NCBI GenBank assembly: GCA_015698045.1
Contig: BLAL01000040.1
Coordinates: forward strand, 164,501-228,500
Reading direction: 5' to 3'
DNA from: Rhizophagus clarus
Lineage: Eukaryota > Glomeromycota > Glomeromycetes > Glomerales > Glomeraceae
DNA length: 64,000 nt
Made by a program: the position numbers and the translations under genes
Shown here: one piece after another, positions 25,445-35,320 of the stretch
Numbering within the stretch: position 1 is the stretch's first letter
Layout: every line of letters begins with the position of its first letter
The notes under the pieces: model-generated
The model's database searches: none
Seen by the model: only the letters and a program-made list of their open reading frames with translations
Told to the model about the DNA's origin: nothing

Positions 25445-25947
25445 GTCATCAGCGCTGACTTCTAGTCGCCTGGGCTAAAGCCCCAATATACATCCCAACT
25501 CTGTTGGAACTCGTATCAGATCTCCTATCCAGTTAGCCTTCCAGCGCCTTTACGGCACATCTCTAACAATACCATAGATAAAACCCTATCCATACCATAC
25601 CTACTACCCATCTGTCCCAAAAATCCCACTATCTGTCCCACTATCTGTCCCATATATAATTACTCAAATTACTAATCTAACAAAGAAAGAAAAAGAAAAT
25701 GAATAACAAAGAAAAGTATGGGACAGATAGGACAATAGGACAGATAAATATAGAAAAAGTTTTGAGAAGAAATATTTTCCAAAAAAACTTTTTATTTTTG
25801 GGTATTTAACACGTCCCATCTGGTCCAATCTGTCCTATTTTCAGGAATGAGCTTAAATGCATTTTAAAGCCCAAGTAGATATGCAAAAATTTCATCTATA
25901 CCTTCCTATATGCATACAAATATACCTGAAAAAAAAATCGTAATTAA
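25445..25947 (+). repeat. Left TIR of outer element
   Basis: Inverted match to 57702-58199 with about 90-95 percent identity by eye. The differences seen are mostly C/T and G/A. It contains three copies of ATCTGTCCCA and, inverted, GGGACAGATAGGACAATAGG, a candidate binding-site cluster. It ends about 70 bp before the first ATG (26019). Confidence 0.85.
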
Positions 25948-26018
25948 ACATAGTCAATATATAGGTATCAAAAAAAAAATAAATTAAACAAAACTTCTAC
26001 TAAAGTATCTAACTAACA

Positions 26019-26330
26019 ATGAGTAACCAAGTAGTAATCTTGAAATTTGGTGAATCTAAGGAAGCATACAGTATTGATATACTAAAACGGCTTATCAGAG
26101 AGGTGAACAGTTTAGATGATATTACAAAAGCAAAGCGATATATTTGCAGTTACTTCATTTTCTGTTCCAATCCACATGGTGTATTTATGTAGCGATTTGA
26201 TATTAAGAATTTTGAGCATATTCTCATGAAAAATATTAGTATGCTCATTCGTCCTATACATATTGGCAGATTTGTTTCATCGTCCAAATATGTTAAATTT
26301 TGTTATACAATGTATTATAAAAGTTAAAGA
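26019..26330 (+). pseudogene. N-terminal fragment of outer primase-helicase (probable)
   Basis: ATG at 26019 opens MSNQVVILKFGESKEAYSID..., then NSLDDITKAKRYICSYFIFC, then a single TAG at about 26190 where Trp would fit (VFM-stop-RFD), then MLIRPIHIGRF. This is the first gene after the left TIR. Its layout (short N-terminal piece, F/IRP block) fits the start of a D5-type primase-helicase whose remainder is at 45690-47686. The intervening 19 kb holds repeats and the inner element. The assignment rests on position and weak similarity, not on a catalytic motif. Confidence 0.4.
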
Positions 26331-28117
26331 TATGCAATATAGTGATCTAAAAAAATGCGTACAATTTTTAAAAAGTGCAATTCAGCACAATTTTAATTTT
26401 GGCCAGAATTAACATAATTTCAGCTAGATTTAATATACCGTAACTGGTAATATGACAGTAATGATAATTAGTTAAACAAAAAAGAAAAAAAACTTTAACA
26501 CCACAATCATTAAATCTATAATTACAAAAACAATTTTACACTTAATAATTTGTTGAATAATAATTAATATCACTATAAATTAATAAAAAGGAAATTGTAT
26601 GAAAAAAACTATATTTTAATTCAAAAAAAAAAAATTACACCATACTGTATACATGATTTTATAAAAAAATTAAGCCGCAATTGCATAATTTTAACTGTAA
26701 TATTAATGTTATAATGCTGTATTAATTGCACATGCACTGCAATATATAAGAAAAAATGGAAAATACAGTAAGAAAGGACAAAGAAAGAATAAAGGAAAGA
26801 AGAGATAAATGAAAAGGGATAAAGGGAAGTAAAGATGATCAAAGAGAAATGAGAAAGGAATAAAAAAGGTAAAGGATAGTGAAAAAAAATGAATGAAACA
26901 AAAAAAGAATGAAAATGAATAAGAAAATGAAAGGGAATGAAAAGGAATAAAGAGAATGAAAAAAAATAAAAAGAATAAAAGAAGCAAATGGCAAATGAAA
27001 AAAAAATAAGAAGAATGAAAAAGAATAAAAGGAAGCAAAGGAGGAATGAAAATCAATAAAGGGAACAAAAAAAAGCAACAAAAGAAGTCAAAGATCAATA
27101 AAAGAAACCAAAGATCATTAAAAAGAGACCAAAGATCAATGAAAGAAACCAAAGATCATTAAAAAGAGACCAAAGATCAATGAAAGAAACCAAAGATCAT
27201 TAAAAAGAGACCAAAGATCAATGAAAGAAATGAAAAAAGTAATGAAAGAAACCAAGGATCAATGAAAAAACAAAAAAAAAGCAATGAAAGAAATTAAAGA
27301 TCAATGAAATAAACCAAAAAAGCAATAAAAGAAACAATGATGAAAGGAATAAAAGATCAATGAAAGGAATAACAAAAGAACCACAAAAGATCAATGAAAG
27401 AACCATAGAAGAAATGAAAGGAATAATGAAAAAAAAAACAAAAAAACCACGAAAAGAAGAGAAATAAAGGGGAAAAAAATGAAAGAAAAGCCAGAACACC
27501 CACCCATAGAAAAAAAAAGAAAGAAAACGGTTAATATCATCTTAAAAGAAAAATAAAACAACAGGAGAAGAGACGTAAGAGACTTACTTGAATTTTCACT
27601 CATATAGTACACATCTAAAAAGACAAAAAGTTTAGTAAAAGAACAAGGGAAAGAATGAAAAGAAAACAAAAAAAAGGAGAAGAAATTAAAACTCACCTTG
27701 AATTTCCAAAATAGATAAAAACAGCCACGCCTAAAAAAAAGAACAAGTTAATAAGAGACAAAAGAAAGAAGAATAAAAGCAAAAAAAGCTTACCTGTTAC
27801 AGTATTTAATCCCGAAGCTAAAGGTAACGCCATTAACTAAAAAATTTAAATTGTGGTTTATAATTTTTGAAAAAAAAAATTATTTTTTTATTTTTTAAAA
27901 AAAAAATTCCCTTATCATAAAATAAATGATTTTTTATTTTTTAAAAAAAAATTTCCCTTAAAAAAAATGACATTTTTTTAAAAAAAAAATTTCACTTAAA
28001 AAAAACGATATATTTTTTTAAAAAAAATTTCCCTTCCGCCAAAATAAAAATCTGAAGTCTGAACAAAACTACTAGCATTGATTATCTATTTATAACATAA
28101 AAGGCAATATCGCTTGC
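26331..28117. other. Non-coding stretch of outer element with purine-rich repeats
   Basis: 26740-27500 is almost pure A/G with GAAAGGAATAAAAGA-type units. At 27080-27240 a 41-bp unit (AAAGATCATTAAAAAGAGACC then AAAGATCAATGAAAGAAACC) repeats about three times. 27850-28040 alternates A-runs and T-runs around TTTCCCTTA. The long F/L-rich frames on the opposite strand are simple products of this composition. Confidence 0.7.
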
Positions 28118-28122
28118 CATTA
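28118..28122. repeat. Target-site duplication CCATT, left copy of inner element
   Basis: CCATT precedes the left TIR (ACACAATGGC...) and recurs at 43054-43058 after the right TIR. Confidence 0.75.
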
Positions 28123-28379
28123 CACAATGGCAAAGTGGGGGTTTAAGGACCGTAAGGTCCGTCCCCCCTTGCTATTGTGTGTTACGACCCCCTGAATGTT
28201 AAAATCAATATCGTTTTTTTATTATATGAGAATTAGTTCTAAAAGATCTAGAATATTAATTTCTATATTGTGTTAGAAAAGCTTTTAGCCGTCTTAGAAG
28301 GTTAATTTCTATATCAATTTTTTATTAATATATTAGAAAAGCTTCTAAGACTTCTAGAATTGTAATTTCTCTATTGTAA

Positions 28380-28905
28380 ATAAATCTAACGAAAAATAAG
28401 TCTAACGAAAATAAATATATCAGGAATTAATTCTACAAGGATTAGCGTATTAATTGGCATATTTATTAAATAAGTCTAACCAAAATAAATCTAACGGTAC
28501 TTATTACCCCTAAATAAGTCTAACGAAAAAAAATAAGTCTAACCAAAATAAATCTAACGGTCCTTATTACCCCCTAAATAAGTCTAACGAAAAAAATAAG
28601 TCTAACGAGATTTTTGTCCCAACTTTTCCTTAATCAAGAAAAGGTTTAATGCAGGCTAGCGCATCAATTAGCATATTTATTAAATAAGTCTAACGAAAAT
28701 AAGTATAACAAAAAATCATGTGACTTCTTAAATCTAACGAACTTTTCTATATACAAGAATGGCTTCTGCACAAGCTAGCTCATTAAATAGCATATTTGTT
28801 AAATAAGACTAACGAGATTTTTGTCCCAACTTTTCCTTAATCAAGAACAGATTCAATGTAGGCTAGCTTATTAAATAGCATATTTTATATAAATGTCTAA
28901 CGAAA
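28380..28905. repeat. Iterated TCTAACG words in the left TIR
   Basis: About 13 copies of AARTCTAACGAAA-type words, many in direct pairs, mixed with three or four copies of a longer unit GCTAGCNNATTAATNNGCATATTT. The arrangement resembles iterons or transposase/terminal-protein binding sites. The same array exists inverted in the right TIR. Confidence 0.6.
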
Positions 28906-28912
28906 TGCCACC

Positions 28913-29149
28913 CTAAAAAAATTCAGAAGAAAACTGTGATCGAAGCCTGTCATAATACTGAATAACATAATAGCCTCTAACATGTAATGGGCATCGGCCA
29001 CAAGCAGAGGCTGTAGGCTTCCTGCAATCAGAACATGGTATCCGTTTTTTAGCTTTCCAATGAAATCGGCAACCTTCAGGGCGAATACAAGGGTTATTGC
29101 AAACCTTTCCAGTATTACAAAGATACGGACAAGAATATTCACCAATCAT
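28913..29149 (-). CDS. Cys-rich small protein encoded in the left TIR
   Basis: 78 residues from a true ATG at 29149. It carries a dense series of Cys with a His (SCPYLCNTGKVC, NPCIRPEGCRFHW, CSDCRKP, ACGRCPLH), a layout that would bind two or more zinc ions. No family is recognised. It is transcribed outward, towards the element end, and is exactly duplicated in the right TIR (42026-42262). An overlapping frame (29145-28897) also stays open, but its hydrophobic product lacks any pattern and is probably a shadow. A zinc-binding, DNA- or end-binding role is inference. Confidence 0.6.
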   Translation of the reverse strand: MIGEYSCPYLCNTGKVCNNPCIRPEGCRFHWKAKKRIPCSDCRKPTASACGRCPLHVRGYYVIQYYDRLRSQFSSEFF

Positions 29150-29363
29150 CCTATTTTTTTAACACTAAAATTCAAAAGATTAATTAATAAATAGTTAATA
29201 CTTAAGTTTTGTAATAGCCCAAAACCATTTTGGCAAGCCTGTAAATACTGCTTTTGGTAACGGCTCTATAACCGAAAACTGAAAAAAATAGGAAATAATT
29301 AATTAAAGAAAAAATTTTATAAGTAAGTAATAGTGCGACGGTTAGAGATAACACATATACCAA

Positions 29364-32300
29364 ATGTCTGATGCTTACCCAGAATATATAGAAGAATTTA
29401 GTATAGAAATATCTGATTTTAATCCAATTGGTCCTACTGCCTATATACCTTTACCAGAAACTTTACCAAAACGTAATAATGGAATTATTAATATTCAAAA
29501 TAATGATGATTGGTGTTTCGGATGGAGTGTTTTAGGAGCAATGCATCCTGTAAAAGAACATCCAGAGAGAAATCCACATAGGCTGTATGGAGGTTTCGTG
29601 GAAGAACTTAACATGGAAGGCATTCCAGTACCAGTACCTGTTTCAACACCTATTTATAAGAAGTTCGAAGAGAATAATCCAGAGATTAGCTTATGTGTTT
29701 ATGAGTGGCACAATCAAAATAAGTGTCTTGAGTTTCGCTATGTTTCAGAGAGAAGGGAGGAAGAATATAAGCAAGTAAATCTTCTAGTAATTACGGAAGA
29801 GGAAAGAAGTCATTATTGCATAATCAAAGATTTACATAAGCTAGTATATAACCATAGCAAACATAAAGGGCGAAAATATCTCTGCCGATATTGTCTTCAT
29901 GTATATTCTGCAGAAAAAGGATTAAAGGAGCATATACCAAAATGCAAAGGTCTAAATAATGCTCCTCAGCAACCTCAAATGCCAGTAAAAAATAGAAGTG
30001 TCAAAGCTTTCTATAATCATAAATGTATGCAACCAAACCCATATCGTATTTTCTGGGATCTTGAAATGTTAACCGAAAAACTAACCCCAGAAGAGAAAAC
30101 AAAGTTAACCCATACAGAAAGAATACAGAGGCATAAGCCAAGTGGTTATTGCTATGTAGTGGTTCGCATGGATAGTTCACTTAATTATGAGATTGTGAGT
30201 CACGATCTATATAGAGGCCCAGATGCCTTGAAAAGATTCGTTACAAAAATCGAAGAGGAACTCATAGCTATCCAAGAAGATTTATCTGCACCGGCTGAAA
30301 TGATAATGGCACCAGGAGACTTGAAGGCGTATAATGAAGCGACTAAATGCTGGATTTGCAAGGGACCTTTCTTAAAACCAGCACCAGAGGTAATAAAAAA
30401 ACTCGAAGAAGCAAAGCATAGATTATTAGAAGTTAAGGAATGGGAAACATGTATGGAAAAGGAGCATCCTGAAAAGAAAGAGGTGCAGAAAAGATACCGA
30501 GAAGCCTTAAGTGCTCTTAATCGAAAAGTAAAAGATCATGACCATATAAATGGAAAGTATTGAGGCCCAGCTCATGACTCTTGTAACAAAAAATTGCGAA
30601 TAGGCTCTTTCGAAACCAAAGTGCCACTTATATGTCATAATTTCTGGGGATATGACTCTCATCCGCTTATGAAAGTTGTGAGCAAATTCACGGCTGATAA
30701 GCTAAATTGCATCCCAGAAAATATAGGAAAGTACAAAGCCATGGACATAGGACAGCTTCGGTTCTTAGATAGCTTTCAACATATGGGAATGGGACTAGAT
30801 AAATTAGTAGAATGTCTAGGAGGAAAGCTCGAAAAATTCCCTCTAACTGTTAGGTACTTTACAGAGAAAGGCTACTCAATAGATAAGATCAAGCTTCTTC
30901 TACGAAAAGGGGTATTCCCATATGACTGGAGCAACTCATGGGACAAGTTCGACAAAACAAGCCTCCCACCTAGAAAGGGTTTCTATTCGCTTCTTAGCCA
31001 GCAAAATATTAGTAAAGAGGATTATGAACATGCTCAAAAGGTATGGCAGGAATTTGAGATGAAGAATTTTGGAGAATATCATGACTTATATCTTGAAACC
31101 GACGTACTTTTACTTGCAGATGTTTTCATGAACTACACTATCATGTGCTTGAATGATGATGGCTTAGATCCCTCTCATTACGTATCTGCACCAGGAATGT
31201 TTAATGATTCCTTATACAAAAGTAGTGGAGCTGAACTTAAGCTAATGACAGATATGGACGAGTACTTGATGGTAGAGAAGGGCATTCGTGGAGGCATGAC
31301 AATGGCAAGTCACCGTTATGCCAAAGCTAATAATCCTAAATGTCCTGATTACAATCCAGGCAAACCAACATCTTGGATCATGTATGAGGATATGAATGCT
31401 TTATATTCAGGTGCAATGACCCAATACATGCCTACAGAAATTTTAGGTAAAGTGAGTCCAGAGGAAGTATCAGATATCCAAAGTATCGCGCCTGATGCAG
31501 AAATAGGCTATATGCTTGAACTTGATCTAGAAGCTCCAGTGCACTTGCACGATTACTTTGCAGATTATCCTTTAGCGCCAGAAAAGCAGATAATTCCAGA
31601 AGACTGGCTTAGCTTGTATAATGAAAGATTAGTACAAGATAAAGAAGTTGGGGGTGGAAAATATACAACAGGAGAAAAGCTCGTCCAAACCCTTTATCCC
31701 AAAAAGAACTACGTGATCCATTATCGTGCACTCCAGTTATACATGAAATTTGGGGTGAAAGTTACAAAGATTCACGGTGGATTAAAATTCCGGCAGTCTC
31801 CATGGATGAAAGACTATATTGAGGAAAATATTCGTAAACGCAAAATAGCTAAGGCCACTGGGGATGAGTTTGGAGTTATGTATTATAAGTTAAAAAATAA
31901 TGCAGTCTTCGGCAAACAGATGGAGAATGTCCGTAAACATATGAGAGTAGAGCTACTTAGAACAGAAGAGGATAAAAAAATTAGGCGTCTAGCAAGTTCA
32001 CCATTATATGTAGGCTTTAAAGCATTCGAAGGGGGCATCACAGCAGTACACATGTTAAAAGGTACAGTAACTCTAAATAAACCAATCTATGTGGGGCAGG
32101 CAATTCTCGACATTAGCAAGGCCATGATGTATAACTTTTGGTACGGTTACATAAAGCCTCGCTATGGAGATAAGGCCCGTCTACTTTATACAGATACAGA
32201 CTCACTCATAATGTGGATAGAAACTGAAGACATATATAAAGATCGAGCAGAAAGACCAGATATTTTCGATCTTAACTATTCAGGAGACTTATTTCTAATG

Positions 32301-32762
32301 AAGGATGAGACAAAGGGGAACCCAATAGGCGAATCAATATGTTTAAAGCCAAAAATGTATTCAGTTCTTCCAGCAGGTCATGATCCTAAAACTCCCAATG
32401 ATCCCGATTCAGAAGACCCTAAAAAGAAGCATGGCATCCAGAAGGCAAAGGGTGTTAAGAAATGCGTGGTTAAAAAGGAGCTTCGACATGACAAATTTCT
32501 AGAATGTCTCAGGACTAAGAAGCTAACCCGACATGATATGTATGGTCTCCGCAGTCATGATCATCAAATATATCTGGAGAGGGTAAATAAGATAGGACTG
32601 AATCCATATGATAACAAGCGCTGGATCTTACTTGATGGAATTCGAACCCTGCCATATGGACATTGGCGAATTGGATTATATAAACGCCTGATAGCATCTG
32701 GATTATCTCCTGAAGAAGCAGAAGAAAGGGCTATAAAAGTTAAACTTCGTGTCAAGGAATAG
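29364..32762 (+). CDS. polB: Protein-primed family B DNA polymerase (Polinton type), one in-frame TGA
   Basis: About 1132 codons. Near residues 47-75 is the Polinton-type N-terminal block (DDWCFGWSVLGAMHP...HPER). A C-X2-C-X12-H-X3-C finger spans 174-194, and Exo I (FWDLEML) is near 229. A zinc/HNH-like insert (CWIC...KDHDHINGKY-stop-GPAHDSC) spans about 330-410. Exo II (CHNFWGYDSH) is near 423 and Exo III (YLETDVLLLADVF) near 590. Motif A (YEDMNALYSGAM) is near 672, motif B (KNNAVFGKQMENVR) near 843, and motif C (YTDTDSLIM) near 944. It replicates the element from a protein primer. The only lesion is TGA at 30561-30563, where the family has Arg, so it may be a CGA to TGA change. Everything else is open. 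Confidence 0.9.
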
Positions 32763-32860
32763 ATCCTTTATAATAAATATTTTTTCCAGGTAAAAATTAT
32801 CAAAGAATATAATTTTATTAATTAAAGTTTTTCTATCGTTATAGTAGAAACGATACAAAA

Positions 32861-33208
32861 ATGGTCGATCATAAGGATATAGAACTTGCGCAAATAAAAG
32901 TCATAAAAACTGCATTGCGAAAAGGCAGAAAATATGATAATCTTGCAAAAAATTATGGAGAATATCTAAAAAAACTACGAGCTGAAAAGGATCCGAATAA
33001 CTATATTAAAACACTTGCAGTAAAGATGTTCCCTAAGGAAGAAGCATATACTGAAAGGCTAGAAAATTATCGCAAAAGGTATGAAGATAATGATCTATTT
33101 ACCAGCCTAGAGGAATTATATGAGCTTTATTATCAAATAGCTAAGGAGGAGAATCGTGAAAGGTCAGAAGATGAAATAGAGCAGATGCTCAAAGCAATGG
33201 CAATCTAG
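32861..33208 (+). CDS. Small helical protein conserved downstream of PolB
   Basis: 115 residues, charged and predicted helical. It resembles the 140-residue protein at 49627-50049 of the outer element. The shared part runs from NPxNYI through A-K-x-(F/L)-P-x-(K/E)-E to YELYYQIAKE / YDLYKHILKE. In both elements the gene directly follows PolB on the same strand with 37-98 bp spacing, so co-transcription is plausible and a replication-linked role is suggested (for example an accessory or priming protein). No family is recognised; function is inference from position. Confidence 0.7.
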   Translation: MVDHKDIELAQIKVIKTALRKGRKYDNLAKNYGEYLKKLRAEKDPNNYIKTLAVKMFPKEEAYTERLENYRKRYEDNDLFTSLEELYELYYQIAKEENRERSEDEIEQMLKAMAI

Positions 33209-33284
33209 TCATCTTTGGCAAAGCTTTTTACAAAGATATTTTTTCTGGCATGTTAAATATTTGATTATAGAATAAATCACTAAA

Positions 33285-33479
33285 ATGACAACCAGCATAG
33301 TCGGATTAGAGGATATTATAGATGAAGTAAAAAAGAATATCAAAATGGTATTCCAAAATGAGGTTAGAGCAGAAGATCGTCAAAAAGTTTATATAATTGG
33401 ACTACAATTAACATTAGATAGATTAGCACGAGAGTTAGATTTTGTGCAAAATAATTATCAAGGAAATCTAATAGACTGA
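33285..33479 (+). CDS. Small unknown protein, 64 residues
   Basis: ATG at 33285; helical, acidic start (LEDIIDEVKKNIKMVF) and no recognisable motif. It follows the previous gene by 76 bp. Its last 22 bp overlap the end of the convergent F-box gene. Its position matches the NPxxGR protein of the outer element but I see no clear sequence similarity. Confidence 0.45.
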   Translation: MTTSIVGLEDIIDEVKKNIKMVFQNEVRAEDRQKVYIIGLQLTLDRLARELDFVQNNYQGNLID

Positions 33480-34042
33480 AAAGACTTGACTAGCCTATGA
33501 AATTCATCATCAACAGTATAGTCATAGTCATAGGATTGGAAAACTCTGGCCAGTCTAAGAAATTCATTCCTTAGTTCGTAAAGCGAACAGACATCCTGAT
33601 AGTACCTGTTTAGTTCATAGTCCTGTTTTAAATAATATTGCATTTTACGACGTGTAAAATAGACTAAAAATTGTTTTTTATTATGAAGTAGTTGACTTCT
33701 ACTATAGCGAGAAGAATTTAAGAAATCTTTATGATCATATAATATAGAAAGCGAAATAGTCCTTGTACTTAATCGATTAAAAATATCACTCCATGTATCA
33801 CTTACTTTGCAATAGTTAACAATTTCAGTAAGACTGAGATCATCATCATAAAGGTAAGAAATAATATTATCACGAATACTGGGAATACTAATAAATTCAG
33901 CTTTCCTTTTTTTCTGAATAATAAGCTTAGATACAGCATTCCATTGGTGGTTTACTCTAGCACAACTCCTATAGAGATCTTTCCTACTAAGAAAGGCAAA
34001 GATAGCTTCTAGTAATTCGGGTAAAGCTAGGGTGTTATGCAT
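33458..34042 (-). CDS. F-box protein (194 residues)
   Basis: Residues 5-45 form an F-box-like domain (LALPELLEAIFAFLSRKDLYRSCARVNHQWNAV in pieces: LPELLEAIFAFL, CARVNHQWN). F-boxes recruit substrates to SCF ubiquitin ligases through Skp1. The remainder is basic/aromatic, with a possible second short helix repeat, and no substrate-binding domain is recognisable. It is head-to-head with the F-box/LRR gene (31 bp between start codons), so one short spacer would serve both promoters. It looks like captured host cargo: F-box families are hugely expanded in Rhizophagus-type fungi and are not part of known Polinton gene sets. Confidence 0.75.
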   Translation of the reverse strand: MHNTLALPELLEAIFAFLSRKDLYRSCARVNHQWNAVSKLIIQKKRKAEFISIPSIRDNIISYLYDDDLSLTEIVNYCKVSDTWSDIFNRLSTRTISLSILYDHKDFLNSSRYSRSQLLHNKKQFLVYFTRRKMQYYLKQDYELNRYYQDVCSLYELRNEFLRLARVFQSYDYDYTVDDEFHRLVKSFQSIRFP

Positions 34043-34073
34043 ATTTTAAATTAGCATATAATATTTGTTAATT

Positions 34074-34769
34074 ATGACACATTTAAGAGTTATATATTTA
34101 CCAGAACTATTAAATCATATTTTATATTTCCTAGCAATAGATAAATCCCTCTATCCCATTCTATTTGTCTGCCGATTATGGTACAGATGCGGTGTTTCTG
34201 TTCTATGGAAACGAGTTGAGCTAAAGAATAGTAACATACAAAAAATTTTTATGAAAATAATATGTGAGAAGCAGAAGAGTCTCTTTGGGACCAAACCATT
34301 TTATTATTTGAATGTAACTCATTTAGAAATTCCAAGATACTGGCAACTTTCAGATAAAAAAATCAAACATATTACACATCTATTCCCAAATATAATTCAT
34401 TTAAATTTGAATGATAGTATGGGATTCAGTGATAAAACATTAAATCGAATAGCAGAATCATATCCCAATCTGAAGTATCTCAACTTGGGATTTAATTATC
34501 GTAGAGTAGATGATACTGGATTAATAACTGATAAAGGTCTATATGCAATCGCAAATTCATGCTATAAATTAGAATATCTAGATATTTCTTTCCGTATAGA
34601 GTTTTCTGAAGAATCAATTTGTAATATTATTCATTCCTGCCTAAAACTCCAAGCACTTCATATTCAAGGTTGTAGAATTACTTATAAAACTATCAGAGAA
34701 ACTAGATTGTATCTTAAATTAAAATATTTTGGTATAACTAGAGGTTGGGACCGATCTAATTATTCTTAG
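34074..34769 (+). CDS. F-box / leucine-rich-repeat protein
   Basis: 231 residues from ATG 34074. An earlier TTG in frame is unlikely to be the start. The N-terminus has an F-box-like block (YLPELLNHILYFL, FVCRLWYRCGVSVLWKRVEL). After a short linker come about five LRRs of the F-box/GRR1 type (FPNIIHLNLNDS, YPNLKYLNLGFN, CYKLEYLDISF, CLKLQALHIQGC). The expected partner is Skp1 in an SCF ligase. The gene is intact and divergent from the neighbouring F-box gene. Likely host-derived cargo, or an element gene that manipulates host ubiquitination; the sequence alone cannot decide. Confidence 0.8.
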   Translation: MTHLRVIYLPELLNHILYFLAIDKSLYPILFVCRLWYRCGVSVLWKRVELKNSNIQKIFMKIICEKQKSLFGTKPFYYLNVTHLEIPRYWQLSDKKIKHITHLFPNIIHLNLNDSMGFSDKTLNRIAESYPNLKYLNLGFNYRRVDDTGLITDKGLYAIANSCYKLEYLDISFRIEFSEESICNIIHSCLKLQALHIQGCRITYKTIRETRLYLKLKYFGITRGWDRSNYS

Positions 34770-34803
34770 TCAAATTATTTAGACTATTTTCCACAGATAA
34801 GAA

Positions 34804-35019
34804 ATGGAAAGCAATAAAAAAGAGAATCCAGAGACGAGCCAGCTTGACTATGATTCCTCATCCCTTATATTCCCTGATCTGACAAAATCAGCACAAGCTC
34901 TAATGGATAGCCTGGATAAATTGGAAGACATGATAAATTTGATAAAATCTGATTTGAAAAAACCGTTGCCATTAGATGTTTCTGACCTTTTGCAGAGCTT
35001 AGACAAGAAAGGGAAATAG
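34804..35019 (+). CDS. Small acidic helical protein, 71 residues
   Basis: ATG at 34804, acidic with a leucine-rich helix (AQALMDSLDKLEDMINLIKSDL). No family is recognised. It follows the F-box/LRR gene by about 35 bp on the same strand. The minus frame over 34848-35048 is a shadow. Confidence 0.45.
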   Translation: MESNKKENPETSQLDYDSSSLIFPDLTKSAQALMDSLDKLEDMINLIKSDLKKPLPLDVSDLLQSLDKKGK

Positions 35020-35320
35020 GTTAAATTACTGCGCCATACACGTGACATTGTGAACTCGGTTCACATTCTCCTCCTTATAAATTTCAGGATAATCTTCCGC
35101 AATTCTTGGACAAGGAAAGGCATTTTCTCTGGCATTTTCTTGGTATTTTTTTCCCAGAATATAGGCTTCAGCAATTTTTTTGGCTAATTCTAGACGGAAA
35201 CTTTTACTAAAAATATATGGAATACCCAAACTTCTGGGAAAATATGGAATTTCTAAACTTCCAGGAATAATTTTCTTCCAGGAATTTTCTAAAACTACAT
35301 ATTACTTACCCTATTCGAAC
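35020..35320. other. Spacer between small acidic gene and coiled-coil gene
   Basis: Carries an inverted-looking GGAA/TTCC-rich segment (repeated TTTCTGGCA/TCCAGGAAT words at 35120-35290). It likely holds the promoter of the 35321 gene. No gene called. Confidence 0.4.

Larger units (their letters stand above)
28123..29355 (+). repeat. Left TIR of inner element
   Basis: Inverted match to 41820-43053 with essentially no differences seen by eye. Outermost 70 bp is G/C-richer and itself partly palindromic (GGACCGTAAGGTCC). Then come about 13 copies of AAGTCTAACGAAA between 28380 and 28900. Then a Cys-rich ORF. The inner edge lies 8 bp before the PolB ATG, so the TIR holds the PolB promoter. Confidence 0.92.

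Noticed and set aside
26709..27696. Several overlapping F/L/S-rich frames on the minus strand
   Set aside because: They are the direct translation of a purine-rich simple-repeat tract; no hydrophobic periodicity, start context or domain supports membrane proteins.
28897..29145. Alternative 82-codon hydrophobic frame in each inner TIR
   Set aside because: It overlaps the Cys-rich frame, starts inside it and shows no motif; the Cys pattern is the more likely selected signal.
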